Below are positions 9,043-17,223 of a DNA stretch of 64,000 bases, piece by piece. Origin of the DNA: Ascidiaceihabitans donghaensis. Its GTDB lineage: Bacteria > Pseudomonadota > Alphaproteobacteria > Rhodobacterales > Rhodobacteraceae. The DNA is taken from positions 2,632,729 through 2,696,728 of the forward strand of contig NZ_OMOR01000001.1 in assembly GCF_900302465.1 (NCBI RefSeq), in the 5' to 3' direction. The notes beneath the pieces were generated by a model, which ran no database searches, was not told where the DNA came from, and was given only the letters and a program-made list of their open reading frames with translations. Position numbers and translations under genes: made by a program. Numbering within the stretch: the first letter of the stretch is position 1; each line of letters starts with the position of its first letter.

Positions 9043-9645
9043 TCAAGCCTGCTGAAGGTATTTCTGAAATTCGGCGCGCTGCGGATAATCATTTGCGAAA
9101 TTGCCGCTGTTTAGCTGAAAGGTCTGTCCCGGCACCGAAACCAAACCGTCTTTTGCCACCTGCGCGGCGCAAAAGAACGACAGCCCCGGTTTCTTGAGCG
9201 TCCACTGCAAAAAACCTCCGCCCATCGGGTATTGCTGGCTGGGCGACATGTCTGTGTTGTGCCGGATGTCCGGCATAATCTTGACCAGACGTTGTGGCCC
9301 TTTGACCTGAATATTTTGCAGCGCCGCTTGTTGCATTGCCGCATATCCATCAGCCCCGCGTGCCCCCATGATCCCGTCATGGATGCGCGTACGCTCTTTG
9401 TCTTTCTTGTCGGTGTCTGCGGGCAGCCCCTCGCGTCCGCCGGATCGCAGGGTCGTGCCGGAAAATTCAAAATCGCTGGCTTGTGGACGCCGGTTTAGAA
9501 CCAGTATTTTGTATCCTCCCGACAATCGTCCCAGATGAAAGCCAAGATTGGCTTCCGTTCTGCGCGCATCGGCCAAGATGATGGCGTTCAACTGCGTGAT
9601 ATCCCCTGAAATGGGAGATGTCATTTGACCCAACACGATATTCAT
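9043..9645 (-). CDS. Unknown protein encoded between phaC and phaP
   Basis: A 200-residue soluble-looking protein that I do not recognise. The start at 9645 is well supported by GGAGG seven bases upstream. It contains a basic stretch (DKKDKERTRIHDG) and ends FANDYPQRAEFQKYLQQA; no signal peptide, membrane segment or catalytic motif is visible. It lies 71 bases downstream of phaC and upstream of the phasin gene on the same strand, so a PHA-related role is plausible but only by position. Confidence 0.7.
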   Translation of the reverse strand: MNIVLGQMTSPISGDITQLNAIILADARRTEANLGFHLGRLSGGYKILVLNRRPQASDFEFSGTTLRSGGREGLPADTDKKDKERTRIHDGIMGARGADGYAAMQQAALQNIQVKGPQRLVKIMPDIRHNTDMSPSQQYPMGGGFLQWTLKKPGLSFFCAAQVAKDGLVSVPGQTFQLNSGNFANDYPQRAEFQKYLQQA

Positions 9646-9716
9646 CACTTTACCTCCGACAGCATTGCAGTGAACGTGGCGTACCAAAAGCGCTGTGGCA
9701 AGGCCGCAAAGCTGAT

Positions 9717-11528
9717 CTATTGCGGCGCTTTACCAACAACGTAGGTCCCGGGCGCGTCACACAGAACAGGATGAGAGGCATCACCGGGAACACGTGCTGC
9801 GACTTGTTTGCCGGATCGTTTTTTCAACCAGCTTTCCCAACGCGGCCACCATGATCCTTCATGAAAATCGGCGCCTTCCAGCCAGTCTTCGTGGCCAAGC
9901 CCCATGTCATCGTTTGTGTAGTGGCCATATTTCTTTTTGGACGGCGGGTTAACGATACCTGCGATATGCCCCGATTGGGTCATGATAAAGGTCTTGTTCT
10001 TGGCCCCCATCTTTTGCACGCCACGGTAACTGTCTTTCCACGGGGCAATGTGATCGGTTTCACAGGCGACAGCACACAAAGGCACATCCACTTCATCCAA
10101 TACCAGATGATGCCCCATCAGATCGTATCCTGTGGTCGCCAATTCGTTGCGCTGACACAAGCCGCGCAGATACTGCCGCGCCATCTTGCCCGGTAGGTTC
10201 GCGCCATCCCCGTTCCAATACAGCAAATCGAAAGCTGGCGGAGTTTCCCCAAGCATGTAGCTTTTGATTGCAGGCGTGTAGACCAGATCATTGGAGCGCA
10301 AAAACGAAAATGTACGCGCCATAATAACGGACGGCAGCATGCCCTTGTCGTCGATCTCTGCTTCGATGCCGTCAATGAAATCATCCGTCAGGAAGGGCGT
10401 GAATTCGCCTTGGTCTCCGAAATCTGTCAGGGCTGTGAAGAATGTGGCCGATTTGATCGATGTGTCGCCCTGTTGCTTCATATAGGACAAAGTCAAAGAT
10501 AACGTCGTGCCAGCGATGCAATATCCGATTGCGTTCACCTGATCTTCGCCAGTAATTGATTTGACTTCGCGCACCGCGGCCAGATAGCCATCGACAATAT
10601 AGTCTTCCATGCCGACGTCCGCGTAGGTTGCGTCCGGATTGACCCAAGACACAATAAACAACGTGTAGCCCTGATCGGTGACCCATTTTACAAAACTGTT
10701 TTGCTCTTTCAGGTCGAGGATATAGTATTTGTTGATCCAGGGCGGGAAGCAGATCACAGGCGTGGCATGCACAGTGTCCGTGGTCGGGCTGAATTGGATC
10801 AGCTCCATCATGCGATTGCGGTAGACGACCTTACCGGGTGTTGTCGCGATGTTGCCCCCAAGTTCAAACGCGCTTTCGTCCGCCAGACGCACCACCATCT
10901 CGCCATTGTTGGCCTCAAGATCCGACACGAGGTTTTCCAACCCTGTCACAAGGCTTTGCCCTTCGGTGGCCACTGCCTTTTCCAATGCGTCCGGATTGGT
11001 GGCCAAAAAGTTGGTGGGGCTCATCATGTCGACGATCTGACGGCTGAAATAGGCCAGACGCTGCTTTTCCAATGGTTCCATGTCGGTGACATCATCAACT
11101 GCTTGCTCAAGGGCTGCGGCGTTCAGTTGATACTGTCGTTTGACATAGTTGAAATATGGATGCGTGTCCCAAAGCGGATTGGCAAAGCGGCGATCCTTCG
11201 GGCCAGCGTCTGGGACGTGAGGCGCTTCCAGCTTCCCTTTGGCGAGGGTTTGTTGAGCTTCGACAAAATGCTGCACCGTCTTGGACCAGTAATCCAATTG
11301 GTGCTCGAGTACCTTTGCGGGGTTTTGCACGGCCTCGGACCAATAGGCTGTCGCGGCCTGCCCAAACAAGGATTGGTCCGGGCCATCCAGGCTTTTCTGG
11401 TGCCCCGCACGGTTCTTCATGACATGGGTCAGACGCGCCGATAAATCTTCTACTTTACGTAGATTTTCGTTCATTTTCTCGAGGTTTTGTCCAGAGAACT
11501 CCGTATTGGCGGTGTCTTTGGTTGTCAT
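9717..11528 (-). CDS. phaC: Class I poly(3-hydroxyalkanoate) synthase
   Basis: PhaC polymerises 3-hydroxyacyl-CoA into PHA on granules. The 603-residue length fits class I. An N-terminal PhaC domain (about 110-280) is followed by the alpha/beta hydrolase core. The modified lipase box GYCIAG places the catalytic Cys at 337, with Asp492 (CETDHIAPW) and His521 (SGHIAG). The start at 11528 has a GAGGG site about 10 bases upstream. It diverges from the depolymerase gene phaZ, so the 125-base gap probably holds both promoters. Confidence 0.95.
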   Translation of the reverse strand: MTTKDTANTEFSGQNLEKMNENLRKVEDLSARLTHVMKNRAGHQKSLDGPDQSLFGQAATAYWSEAVQNPAKVLEHQLDYWSKTVQHFVEAQQTLAKGKLEAPHVPDAGPKDRRFANPLWDTHPYFNYVKRQYQLNAAALEQAVDDVTDMEPLEKQRLAYFSRQIVDMMSPTNFLATNPDALEKAVATEGQSLVTGLENLVSDLEANNGEMVVRLADESAFELGGNIATTPGKVVYRNRMMELIQFSPTTDTVHATPVICFPPWINKYYILDLKEQNSFVKWVTDQGYTLFIVSWVNPDATYADVGMEDYIVDGYLAAVREVKSITGEDQVNAIGYCIAGTTLSLTLSYMKQQGDTSIKSATFFTALTDFGDQGEFTPFLTDDFIDGIEAEIDDKGMLPSVIMARTFSFLRSNDLVYTPAIKSYMLGETPPAFDLLYWNGDGANLPGKMARQYLRGLCQRNELATTGYDLMGHHLVLDEVDVPLCAVACETDHIAPWKDSYRGVQKMGAKNKTFIMTQSGHIAGIVNPPSKKKYGHYTNDDMGLGHEDWLEGADFHEGSWWPRWESWLKKRSGKQVAARVPGDASHPVLCDAPGTYVVGKAPQ

Positions 11529-11556
11529 ATTAACTTTTCCCTCGTATCTTCGCACT

Positions 11557-11582
11557 TGCAGCATTTGTGTTCAAATGCAGCA
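11557..11582. repeat. TGCAGCATTT direct repeat in the phaC-phaZ intergenic region
   Basis: TGCAGCATTT occurs twice, and GCATTTG/CAAATGC form an inverted repeat around TGTT. This resembles the TGC-rich sequences bound by PhaR, although the strict CTGC-N3-GCAG form is absent, so it is only a candidate regulatory site for phaC or phaZ. Confidence 0.4.
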
Positions 11583-11653
11583 TTTATAGTTTGGTTGCTA
11601 AGGGACATAACGACGCAAAGTCGCCCCAAAGGCAGTAAATACAGGAGTTACCG

Positions 11654-12934
11654 ATGCGGTACATGGCCACTTACGATCTGATGGAGACCATCAGAAATAC
11701 GAATCAGTGGCTTGGCGCATCTGCTGCTGCTCTTGGAGCATACCCCGCAATGTCACTGTTCCCAAACCCTGCGATGGAATGGATGCGGGCGTGGGGCGAA
11801 GTGACGGAACGTACTTTCCAGCGCATGGTCGTAAAGCCCGACTGGAACATCCCCACGATTGTCGGTGCGTCCGGCAAGGACCGCATTATTACTGTCGAAA
11901 AAGAGATCGAAGGCGCATTTGGCGATTTGATCCATTTTAAGGTGGCAAAGCGTACATCCAAAAAGCCACGCGTCTTGCTGGTGGCGCCAATGTCGGGTCA
12001 CTACGCAACGCTGCTGCGGTCAACAGTGCATTCTTTGCTGCCCGATTGCGAACTTTACGTCACCGACTGGCACAACGCACGCGACATCCCTGTGAGTGCA
12101 GGCAAATTCGACGTTGAAGATTATACAATGTATCTGGTCGATTACCTGCGCCACCTTGGTCCGGACACACATGTTATTGCAGTGTGCCAACCTGCCCCGC
12201 TGACATTGGCCGCGACGGCCTATTTGGCTGAAGATGAACCTGACGCACAGCCAAAGTCCCTGACCTTGATCGGTGGACCGATCGACCCCGATGCAAATGC
12301 GACCGATGTTACGGATTTCGGGCACCGCGTCACGATGGGCCAGCTGGAAGAAATGATGATCCAACGGGTGGGCTTTAAGTACCCCGGCGTGGGACGCATG
12401 GTGTACCCGGGCCTTTTGCAGCTGTCTTCATTCATGTCGATGAACTCGGAAAAACACTCAAAAGCGTTTTCTGACCAGATTGCCCGTGCCGCGCGTGGCG
12501 ATGCATCCGAGCACGACAAACACAACAACTTTTATGATGAATATCTGGCAGTCATGGACATGACCGCCGAATTTTACCTGTCCACCGTTGAACGCATTTT
12601 CAAAAATGGCGAAATCGCGAAGAACGAATTTGTGGTCAACGGTAAGAAAATCGACATCGGTAAAATCACCACCGTTGCGGTGAAAACAGTCGAGGGCGGC
12701 AATGACGACATTTCCGCGCCTGGCCAATGCATCGCTGCGCTGGATCTGTGCACGGGATTGCCCGACGCCAAAAAGGCAAGCCACGTTGAACCCGGTGCAG
12801 GCCATTACGGTATTTTTGCAGGTAGCGGCTGGCGCAACAATATCCGTCCCTTGGTGATGGACTTTATCCACGCAAATGGCGGCGTCGCCAAAAAGCCGGT
12901 CAAGAAACCCGCCAATAAAAACGCGGCCGCATAA
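11654..12934 (+). CDS. phaZ: Intracellular polyhydroxyalkanoate depolymerase
   Basis: PhaZ mobilises stored PHA. The 426-residue protein has the intracellular depolymerase layout: a short N-terminal region, an alpha/beta hydrolase core with VAPMSGHYATLLR, and the Cys-type nucleophile segment AVCQPAP (Cys178). The C-terminal Lys/Ala-rich tail (AKKPVKKPANKNAAA) resembles granule-binding tails. An AGGAG site 6 bases before 11654 fixes the start. It is divergent from phaC and ends at the hairpin at 12941-12958. Confidence 0.92.
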   Translation: MRYMATYDLMETIRNTNQWLGASAAALGAYPAMSLFPNPAMEWMRAWGEVTERTFQRMVVKPDWNIPTIVGASGKDRIITVEKEIEGAFGDLIHFKVAKRTSKKPRVLLVAPMSGHYATLLRSTVHSLLPDCELYVTDWHNARDIPVSAGKFDVEDYTMYLVDYLRHLGPDTHVIAVCQPAPLTLAATAYLAEDEPDAQPKSLTLIGGPIDPDANATDVTDFGHRVTMGQLEEMMIQRVGFKYPGVGRMVYPGLLQLSSFMSMNSEKHSKAFSDQIARAARGDASEHDKHNNFYDEYLAVMDMTAEFYLSTVERIFKNGEIAKNEFVVNGKKIDIGKITTVAVKTVEGGNDDISAPGQCIAALDLCTGLPDAKKASHVEPGAGHYGIFAGSGWRNNIRPLVMDFIHANGGVAKKPVKKPANKNAAA

Positions 12935-12940
12935 AGGCTT

Positions 12941-12958
12941 GGTGGGTCTGGACCCACC
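12941..12958. terminator. Terminator-like hairpin after phaZ
   Basis: GGTGGGTC pairs with GACCCACC immediately after the phaZ stop; only a weak T tail (TTACC) follows. Confidence 0.5.
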
Positions 12959-13003
12959 TTACCTGCTTTTCGGGTGGGATGTGTAAGAGTTGCTCCGTTG
13001 ATT

Positions 13004-13055
13004 GGGGCTCTGCCCCGGCGCTATGCGCCTCCCCGGAATATTTTTGGCGAAAAGA
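13004..13055 (+). repeat. Dispersed palindromic GC element, copy A
   Basis: GGGGCTCTGCCCC hairpin, CTCCCC, then GGAATATTTTTGGCGAAAAG. The same architecture recurs at 58720-58780 and, inverted, at 45561-45607; all three copies are intergenic. Confidence 0.7.
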
Positions 13056-13073
13056 ATGCCTGCACGGGGGCGG

Positions 13074-13784
13074 TTACCGCAGCACCAACGGCATCGCCAT
13101 CCATTTGCGAAGGGCTGCCGTTGTTTGGTCCGGGCACTCAAGTGTTGGCAGGTGTCCGGCGTCTTCGATCACTTCGAGTTCCGCATAGGGTATCAATTCC
13201 GCCATAAACGTGTGGCGTTTGATCGGGCACAACGCATCATGTGCCCCACACAGGATCATTGTCGGCACTTTGCATTTGCGCAATGTGCCCTGCTGATCCC
13301 GCCGGCGTTGAAGTGCCCTTGATTGCCGCACAAAAACCTCTGCGCCAAGCGTCATGGCCATATCCATCACCAAGTCTAGCACTTCGTGTCGGTAAGGTCC
13401 GGGCGCCAGATAGTTTGGTTTCATTTCTTCCCGCATCACCTGTTCAAGCCGCCCTGTGCGGGCGCCGATAATCTGTGGTTCCCGCGCCGCAGCGACAACG
13501 GGTGTTTCCGCCAGTGGATTCGTATCCATCAAAGCCAGCCGCGTGATACGGTCGGGGGCGCGGCGCAATATTTCCATTGCGACAATCCCGCCCATGCTTA
13601 GCCCTGCCAACGCGAACCGCGCAGGCAATTCATCCAACAGCCCAGAGGCGATTTCCTCGATGCGTTCGCCGCGTGTTACAGGGGCCACCGTCACCGTCAT
13701 ATCCGCAGAAAGCTCGGCGATTTGTGGCCCGAACAGCCGCGCGTCGCACATCATGCCGGGAAGAAGAACCAGAGGTTCAGCCAT
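13074..13784 (-). CDS. Alpha/beta hydrolase
   Basis: A 236-residue alpha/beta hydrolase. The nucleophile elbow GLSMGG gives Ser63; GAHDALCP supplies the likely acid and DAGHLP the catalytic His, so the triad is intact. The short cap and oxyanion region (LLPGMMCD) resemble small carboxylesterases or the BioH/MhpC group. It lies 115 bases downstream of the overlapping stack of genes at 13900-16698 on the same strand and may be the last gene of that operon. Substrate unknown. Confidence 0.85.
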   Translation of the reverse strand: MAEPLVLLPGMMCDARLFGPQIAELSADMTVTVAPVTRGERIEEIASGLLDELPARFALAGLSMGGIVAMEILRRAPDRITRLALMDTNPLAETPVVAAAREPQIIGARTGRLEQVMREEMKPNYLAPGPYRHEVLDLVMDMAMTLGAEVFVRQSRALQRRRDQQGTLRKCKVPTMILCGAHDALCPIKRHTFMAELIPYAELEVIEDAGHLPTLECPDQTTAALRKWMAMPLVLR

Positions 13785-13899
13785 TCTGCCTGCCTTTTGA
13801 GTTGGAATCGTTGCCGGTTTTATCCGCGCATCCGTTTGATTGCACTTTCGCGCACTTTGGCCCGAAGCTGCACTTTGTGCAAGCGGCCCAAAGCGCTTT

Positions 13900-14544
13900 T
13901 CAGCGCGTTGCAGTGGGGTAGCTGATCCCCCGAAACTTTGGAAAATCCGAATACCGCATGGCCCGGGTCTTTGGGTCTTCTTCTGGCCTTTGCCCGGCCC
14001 GCAACAACGTCCCGCGCGGCGCGATATAGCTAGAAATCGTCACCAAAGGTGTCTTGCGCCAAACCAGATTGAACGCGGCGAGTTTTGGAAAAAACCACAT
14101 GTCCGAATAGGGCAAGTGATCGTGGATCCACCATGCCAGATCACGCCAGTCGCGGCCCTTGTCGTACTGATCCGCAAACCACGGCACCACGATGGACGCC
14201 CCCGCAATAGCGTCTGCGCCGTCCGCACGGTCCCAGATGTGACATTCCAAAGGATTGTCATTGCGTGCACAATTCAATTTGTTCTGATTGCCAAAGGCAT
14301 TCAAAGCTGGCGCACGGTAGCCTGAGCGGATCGCGATCCGTCCAAAGGTCTCTTCCAATGGATCAAGCAATTGCGTGCAAAACGCAGTTCCGTTTTCCAC
14401 AGTCAGATCAGGGTTCTCGGGGATGTTGGGCACACCGTGAAACGCACTGATTTCCGACATCAAAAAGTCGCGCATATAGAAGTGTTTGGACAAGCGCACA
14501 CGTCCGAGTGTTTCCAAGCTCCACATGCTGCGCGGTTGCCGCAT
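13900..14544 (-). CDS. Peptidase M15-like protein
   Basis: A 214-residue protein beginning with LSKHFYMRDFLMSEIS and containing IRSGYRAPALN, both typical of the M15 family (D-Ala-D-Ala carboxypeptidase or VanX-like fold); CHIWDRADGADA resembles the HxxGxxxD metal-binding stretch. The substrate may be peptidoglycan, but no signal peptide is visible, which is odd for that role. I chose the ATG at 14544 because it shares a base with the TGA of the upstream VOC gene (TGATG). A TTG seven codons earlier is less likely. Confidence 0.65.
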   Translation of the reverse strand: MRQPRSMWSLETLGRVRLSKHFYMRDFLMSEISAFHGVPNIPENPDLTVENGTAFCTQLLDPLEETFGRIAIRSGYRAPALNAFGNQNKLNCARNDNPLECHIWDRADGADAIAGASIVVPWFADQYDKGRDWRDLAWWIHDHLPYSDMWFFPKLAAFNLVWRKTPLVTISSYIAPRGTLLRAGQRPEEDPKTRAMRYSDFPKFRGISYPTATR

Positions 14545-14975
14545 CAGCCGTGCCCGTTCCAGCAAAACGCACCATTTGCGGCCAAGGGACTGAACGGGTT
14601 GTGGGCGACTTCCCAGATATTTCCCTCAGGATCAGCGAAATAGCCGTGATGCCCGCCCCAGAATACGTCTTGGGCGGCTTTAACTACTTTGCCACCGGCC
14701 GCTTCAGCCGCGCCGAGTATAGGGGCCACATCGGCCTTTTCGCGTACATTGTAGCCAAAGGTCGATGCCCCGCGCCCCAAATCTTCAAGGGCGAGCCCCA
14801 AGTCGTCTGCCAAAGCCTGCATTGGGTACAAACCCAATGTTTGCCCGATCAGATCAAAAGCAACCACACCGTCTTGGGTGTCCACCCGCGACCATCCCAG
14901 TGCAGTGTAAAAGTCCGCCATCAAACCGATGTCCGACACACCCAGCGTGATCAAGCTGATGCGTTGCTCCATCAT
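14544..14975 (-). CDS. VOC (glyoxalase/bleomycin-resistance) family protein
   Basis: A 143-residue protein with the paired beta-alpha-beta-beta-beta modules of the VOC superfamily: LITLGVSDIGLMADFYTALGW at the N-terminus and GYFADPEGNIWEVAHNP at the C-terminus. These proteins use a metal centre for lyase, dioxygenase or resistance roles; function is not decidable. The start overlaps the stop of the upstream hydrolase (ATGA) and the stop overlaps the next gene, so it is translationally coupled on both sides. Confidence 0.85.
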   Translation of the reverse strand: MMEQRISLITLGVSDIGLMADFYTALGWSRVDTQDGVVAFDLIGQTLGLYPMQALADDLGLALEDLGRGASTFGYNVREKADVAPILGAAEAAGGKVVKAAQDVFWGGHHGYFADPEGNIWEVAHNPFSPLAANGAFCWNGHG

Positions 14976-15955
14976 TGCAAGCCGCCGATCCAGTTCAAAA
15001 GTGTCGTTGTGGCTGCTGCCGTCATGGCGGGTGACATGATGTCGCCTGCAATCACATGGCCCATCGGATCGACACCTGCCCCCAACACAGGGCGTTCGAC
15101 CGTGACAGGTCCCCCCCAGTTTTCGACAATCTTGTCGGTCTCGGAAGCAATCACCACCTGATCTTCTGCTGCGTAGAAGAACAACGCAGGTATAGCCACA
15201 TCCTTGTAATCACGCCCAACGGCTTCCTGAACGGCGGCGGCCATAGGCACTGCGGCGACGGTTGGGTAGGTTGTGGTCCATTCACGGCCTTGCCCGTCGT
15301 TCAAGGGTGTGAAGCTGCGTGTTTTTCCGGCAACCACAGGCCCCCAAACGCGCACACCGGGCATGGTCAAAAGCGCGGCGGCAGGATTGTTCACCCCGAA
15401 GTTGGGCGCAACGAAAGCAACCCCCGCGACCTGTTGTTGAAGTTCGGGGTGCGTCATGGCCAAGGCCGCCAAAGTGCCGCCGGTCGAAGTGGTCAAGACG
15501 ATGATTTTGTCACCAATTTTCCGCGCAATGGCCAAGGCCTCAACGGTATCACGCATCCATCCGTTCACGGTGCCTTCACCCATGGCATCTGCTGTGCGGC
15601 CATGCCCCTGAAAGCGTGTGTAAACAAGATTGGCCCCTAAATTGGTTGCAACAGCATCAGGCACCGGGCGGATTTCCTGCGAAGACGCAGAGAACCCATG
15701 CAAATACACAAGCACATAGTCCGTTTTCGCCCTTTGCGAACCTGCCCACACAACGCGTTTTTCGCTGTCGGGGCGAATGTCATCAAAGCGTGCTTCTTGT
15801 GTGGCAAGATAGGCATCAACGCCGTCTTCCAGTTGTGTTTCGTCAAAGTCTGTCGCGTAATCAACGGGTTCATAGGGTCCGAACACCCACATCGCAAAAC
15901 CCAAAGCCACAAGCGTTAGGACAAAGCGGATAAAAAACCGACCTATCAATTTCAT
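14972..15955 (-). CDS. Membrane-anchored alpha/beta hydrolase
   Basis: A 327-residue protein. One N-terminal hydrophobic helix (residues 7-26) serves as a membrane anchor or uncleaved signal. The alpha/beta hydrolase core has LVYLHGFSAS, then TTSTGG giving the nucleophile Ser158; DPMGHVIAG near the C-terminus supplies the likely His. It resembles lysophospholipase or monoglyceride-lipase type enzymes. The start at 15955 forms an ATGA overlap with the preceding gene and the end overlaps the VOC gene. Substrate unknown, possibly a lipid. Confidence 0.82.
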   Translation of the reverse strand: MKLIGRFFIRFVLTLVALGFAMWVFGPYEPVDYATDFDETQLEDGVDAYLATQEARFDDIRPDSEKRVVWAGSQRAKTDYVLVYLHGFSASSQEIRPVPDAVATNLGANLVYTRFQGHGRTADAMGEGTVNGWMRDTVEALAIARKIGDKIIVLTTSTGGTLAALAMTHPELQQQVAGVAFVAPNFGVNNPAAALLTMPGVRVWGPVVAGKTRSFTPLNDGQGREWTTTYPTVAAVPMAAAVQEAVGRDYKDVAIPALFFYAAEDQVVIASETDKIVENWGGPVTVERPVLGAGVDPMGHVIAGDIMSPAMTAAATTTLLNWIGGLQ

Positions 15956-16698
15956 GGATTCATGACCTCCAAAACAGCATTTTCCAAAAGTTTCAAACAC
16001 GTACCATCGGAAAACCGGTGATCGGCATCCTTGACGAGGGTCAGCCGCATGTCAGGGCTGGTGGCATGGTCCAGCAATGCAGTGGCGCGCTCTGTTGACA
16101 CGGCGGAGTCTGCGGTGCCTTGCAGCATGCGCACAGGGAACGGCAAATCCAGCGGCGTGCGCAACACAAGCTGTGTGCGGCCGTCTTCGATCATGCGCCG
16201 CGTGACAATGTAGGGGTCCATATAATCTGATGGCAGTTCTACCTGCCCGTCTTGCTGCAGTGCAGCTTTCTGGGCATCCGTAAATGATGCCCAATAACCA
16301 TCTTCGGTAAAATCCGGGGCTGCAGCAATAGTAACCAACCCGCCCATCCGGTCGGGGTGCGCCCGCGCGAACAGTAAAGACTGCCAGCCCCCCATGCTGG
16401 AGCCAACCAAAATAACACGCCCTTCTGTCAGTGCAGAAAGTGCGGCGGCTGTATCTTCGGCCCAATCCCCGATGCAGCCTTCTTCGAAACGGCCAGAGCT
16501 TTGTCCATGACCGGAATAATCAAAACGCAAAAACGCCTGTCCACGGGATTTGGCCCAGGCTTCAAGATGGATGGCTTTGGTGCCTTCCATATCAGACTTC
16601 AAACCACCCAAGAACACCAACCAAGGGCCTTTGCCTTCGGTACGGTGGTAAGCAATCCGCCGTCCGGCGTCGGTGTTTAAATATTCAACTTCAGCCAA
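15952..16698 (-). CDS. Alpha/beta hydrolase, first gene of a hydrolase stack
   Basis: A 248-residue alpha/beta hydrolase resembling ABHD10 or acyl-protein thioesterase-type enzymes: FDYSGHGQSSG, nucleophile elbow GSSMGG, and a C-terminal DADHRFSD with the catalytic His. I chose the TTG at 16698 because an AAGGGAG ribosome site lies 8 bases upstream and the fold begins immediately after (EYLNTDAGRRIAYH); a GTG at 16737 would add 13 residues. It is the first gene of a four-gene run joined by 1-4 base overlaps. Confidence 0.82.
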   Translation of the reverse strand: MAEVEYLNTDAGRRIAYHRTEGKGPWLVFLGGLKSDMEGTKAIHLEAWAKSRGQAFLRFDYSGHGQSSGRFEEGCIGDWAEDTAAALSALTEGRVILVGSSMGGWQSLLFARAHPDRMGGLVTIAAAPDFTEDGYWASFTDAQKAALQQDGQVELPSDYMDPYIVTRRMIEDGRTQLVLRTPLDLPFPVRMLQGTADSAVSTERATALLDHATSPDMRLTLVKDADHRFSDGTCLKLLENAVLEVMNP

Positions 16699-16810
16699 TG
16701 CCGTCTCTCCCTTTGGGACAGACAATGCGCGTTGCACCCATCAGGTGCAATGCAGGTGTTGAAGTTTTCCGGCGTTCAAGGGTTGTAGAACACCATTGGT
16801 GTCGTCTGTG

Positions 16811-17035
16811 TCAGCCGCTGACAAACACACCCTGACGCGGGCGGAAAAACTGTTTTTGATTGTGCAAACGGCCCAGAAGATCATGGATGCGACGGGCCCC
16901 GCCATCTTGCGGCGCTTCGGATTTGTTTTCTTTCAACTGCTTTTGCGTCAGCGACAGTTTGTTTTTGAGCAATGCGTCCTCGATCAGTTCGAGGTCTTCG
17001 ACGGAAAGTTCAAATGACGTGTTGTATGCAGGCAT
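16811..17035 (-). CDS. Small conserved-looking protein of unknown function
   Basis: A 74-residue hydrophilic protein. The ATG at 17035 has a GAGGG site five bases away. Acidic N-terminal helices (SFELSVEDLELIEDALL) are followed by a Lys/Gln-rich middle and a basic C-terminal half. There is no signal or membrane segment. It stands alone about 110 bases upstream of the hydrolase stack on the same strand. The strong ribosome site and helix pattern argue that it is real. Confidence 0.6.
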   Translation of the reverse strand: MPAYNTSFELSVEDLELIEDALLKNKLSLTQKQLKENKSEAPQDGGARRIHDLLGRLHNQKQFFRPRQGVFVSG

Positions 17036-17223
17036 GTGACCCTCGGGCGTTGGTTGCGAAAAGTTTCCTATAGTGGACTATTTAAGGGGCTGGCCCCCAG
17101 AGTCCACAGCAAATCGTCGCAAATCAAGGACATTTTGTCGCTTTTTACACCATTCACCCTAAACGGGTTGCGCGACGCGACGATGTGCTTGCTCTTTTTT
17201 TGTGTCGCTTCGTATCGTGCGCC

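Noticed and set aside
10701..11444. 247-codon frame antisense to phaC
   Set aside because: PhaC is unambiguous over this stretch; the antisense product shows no conserved features.
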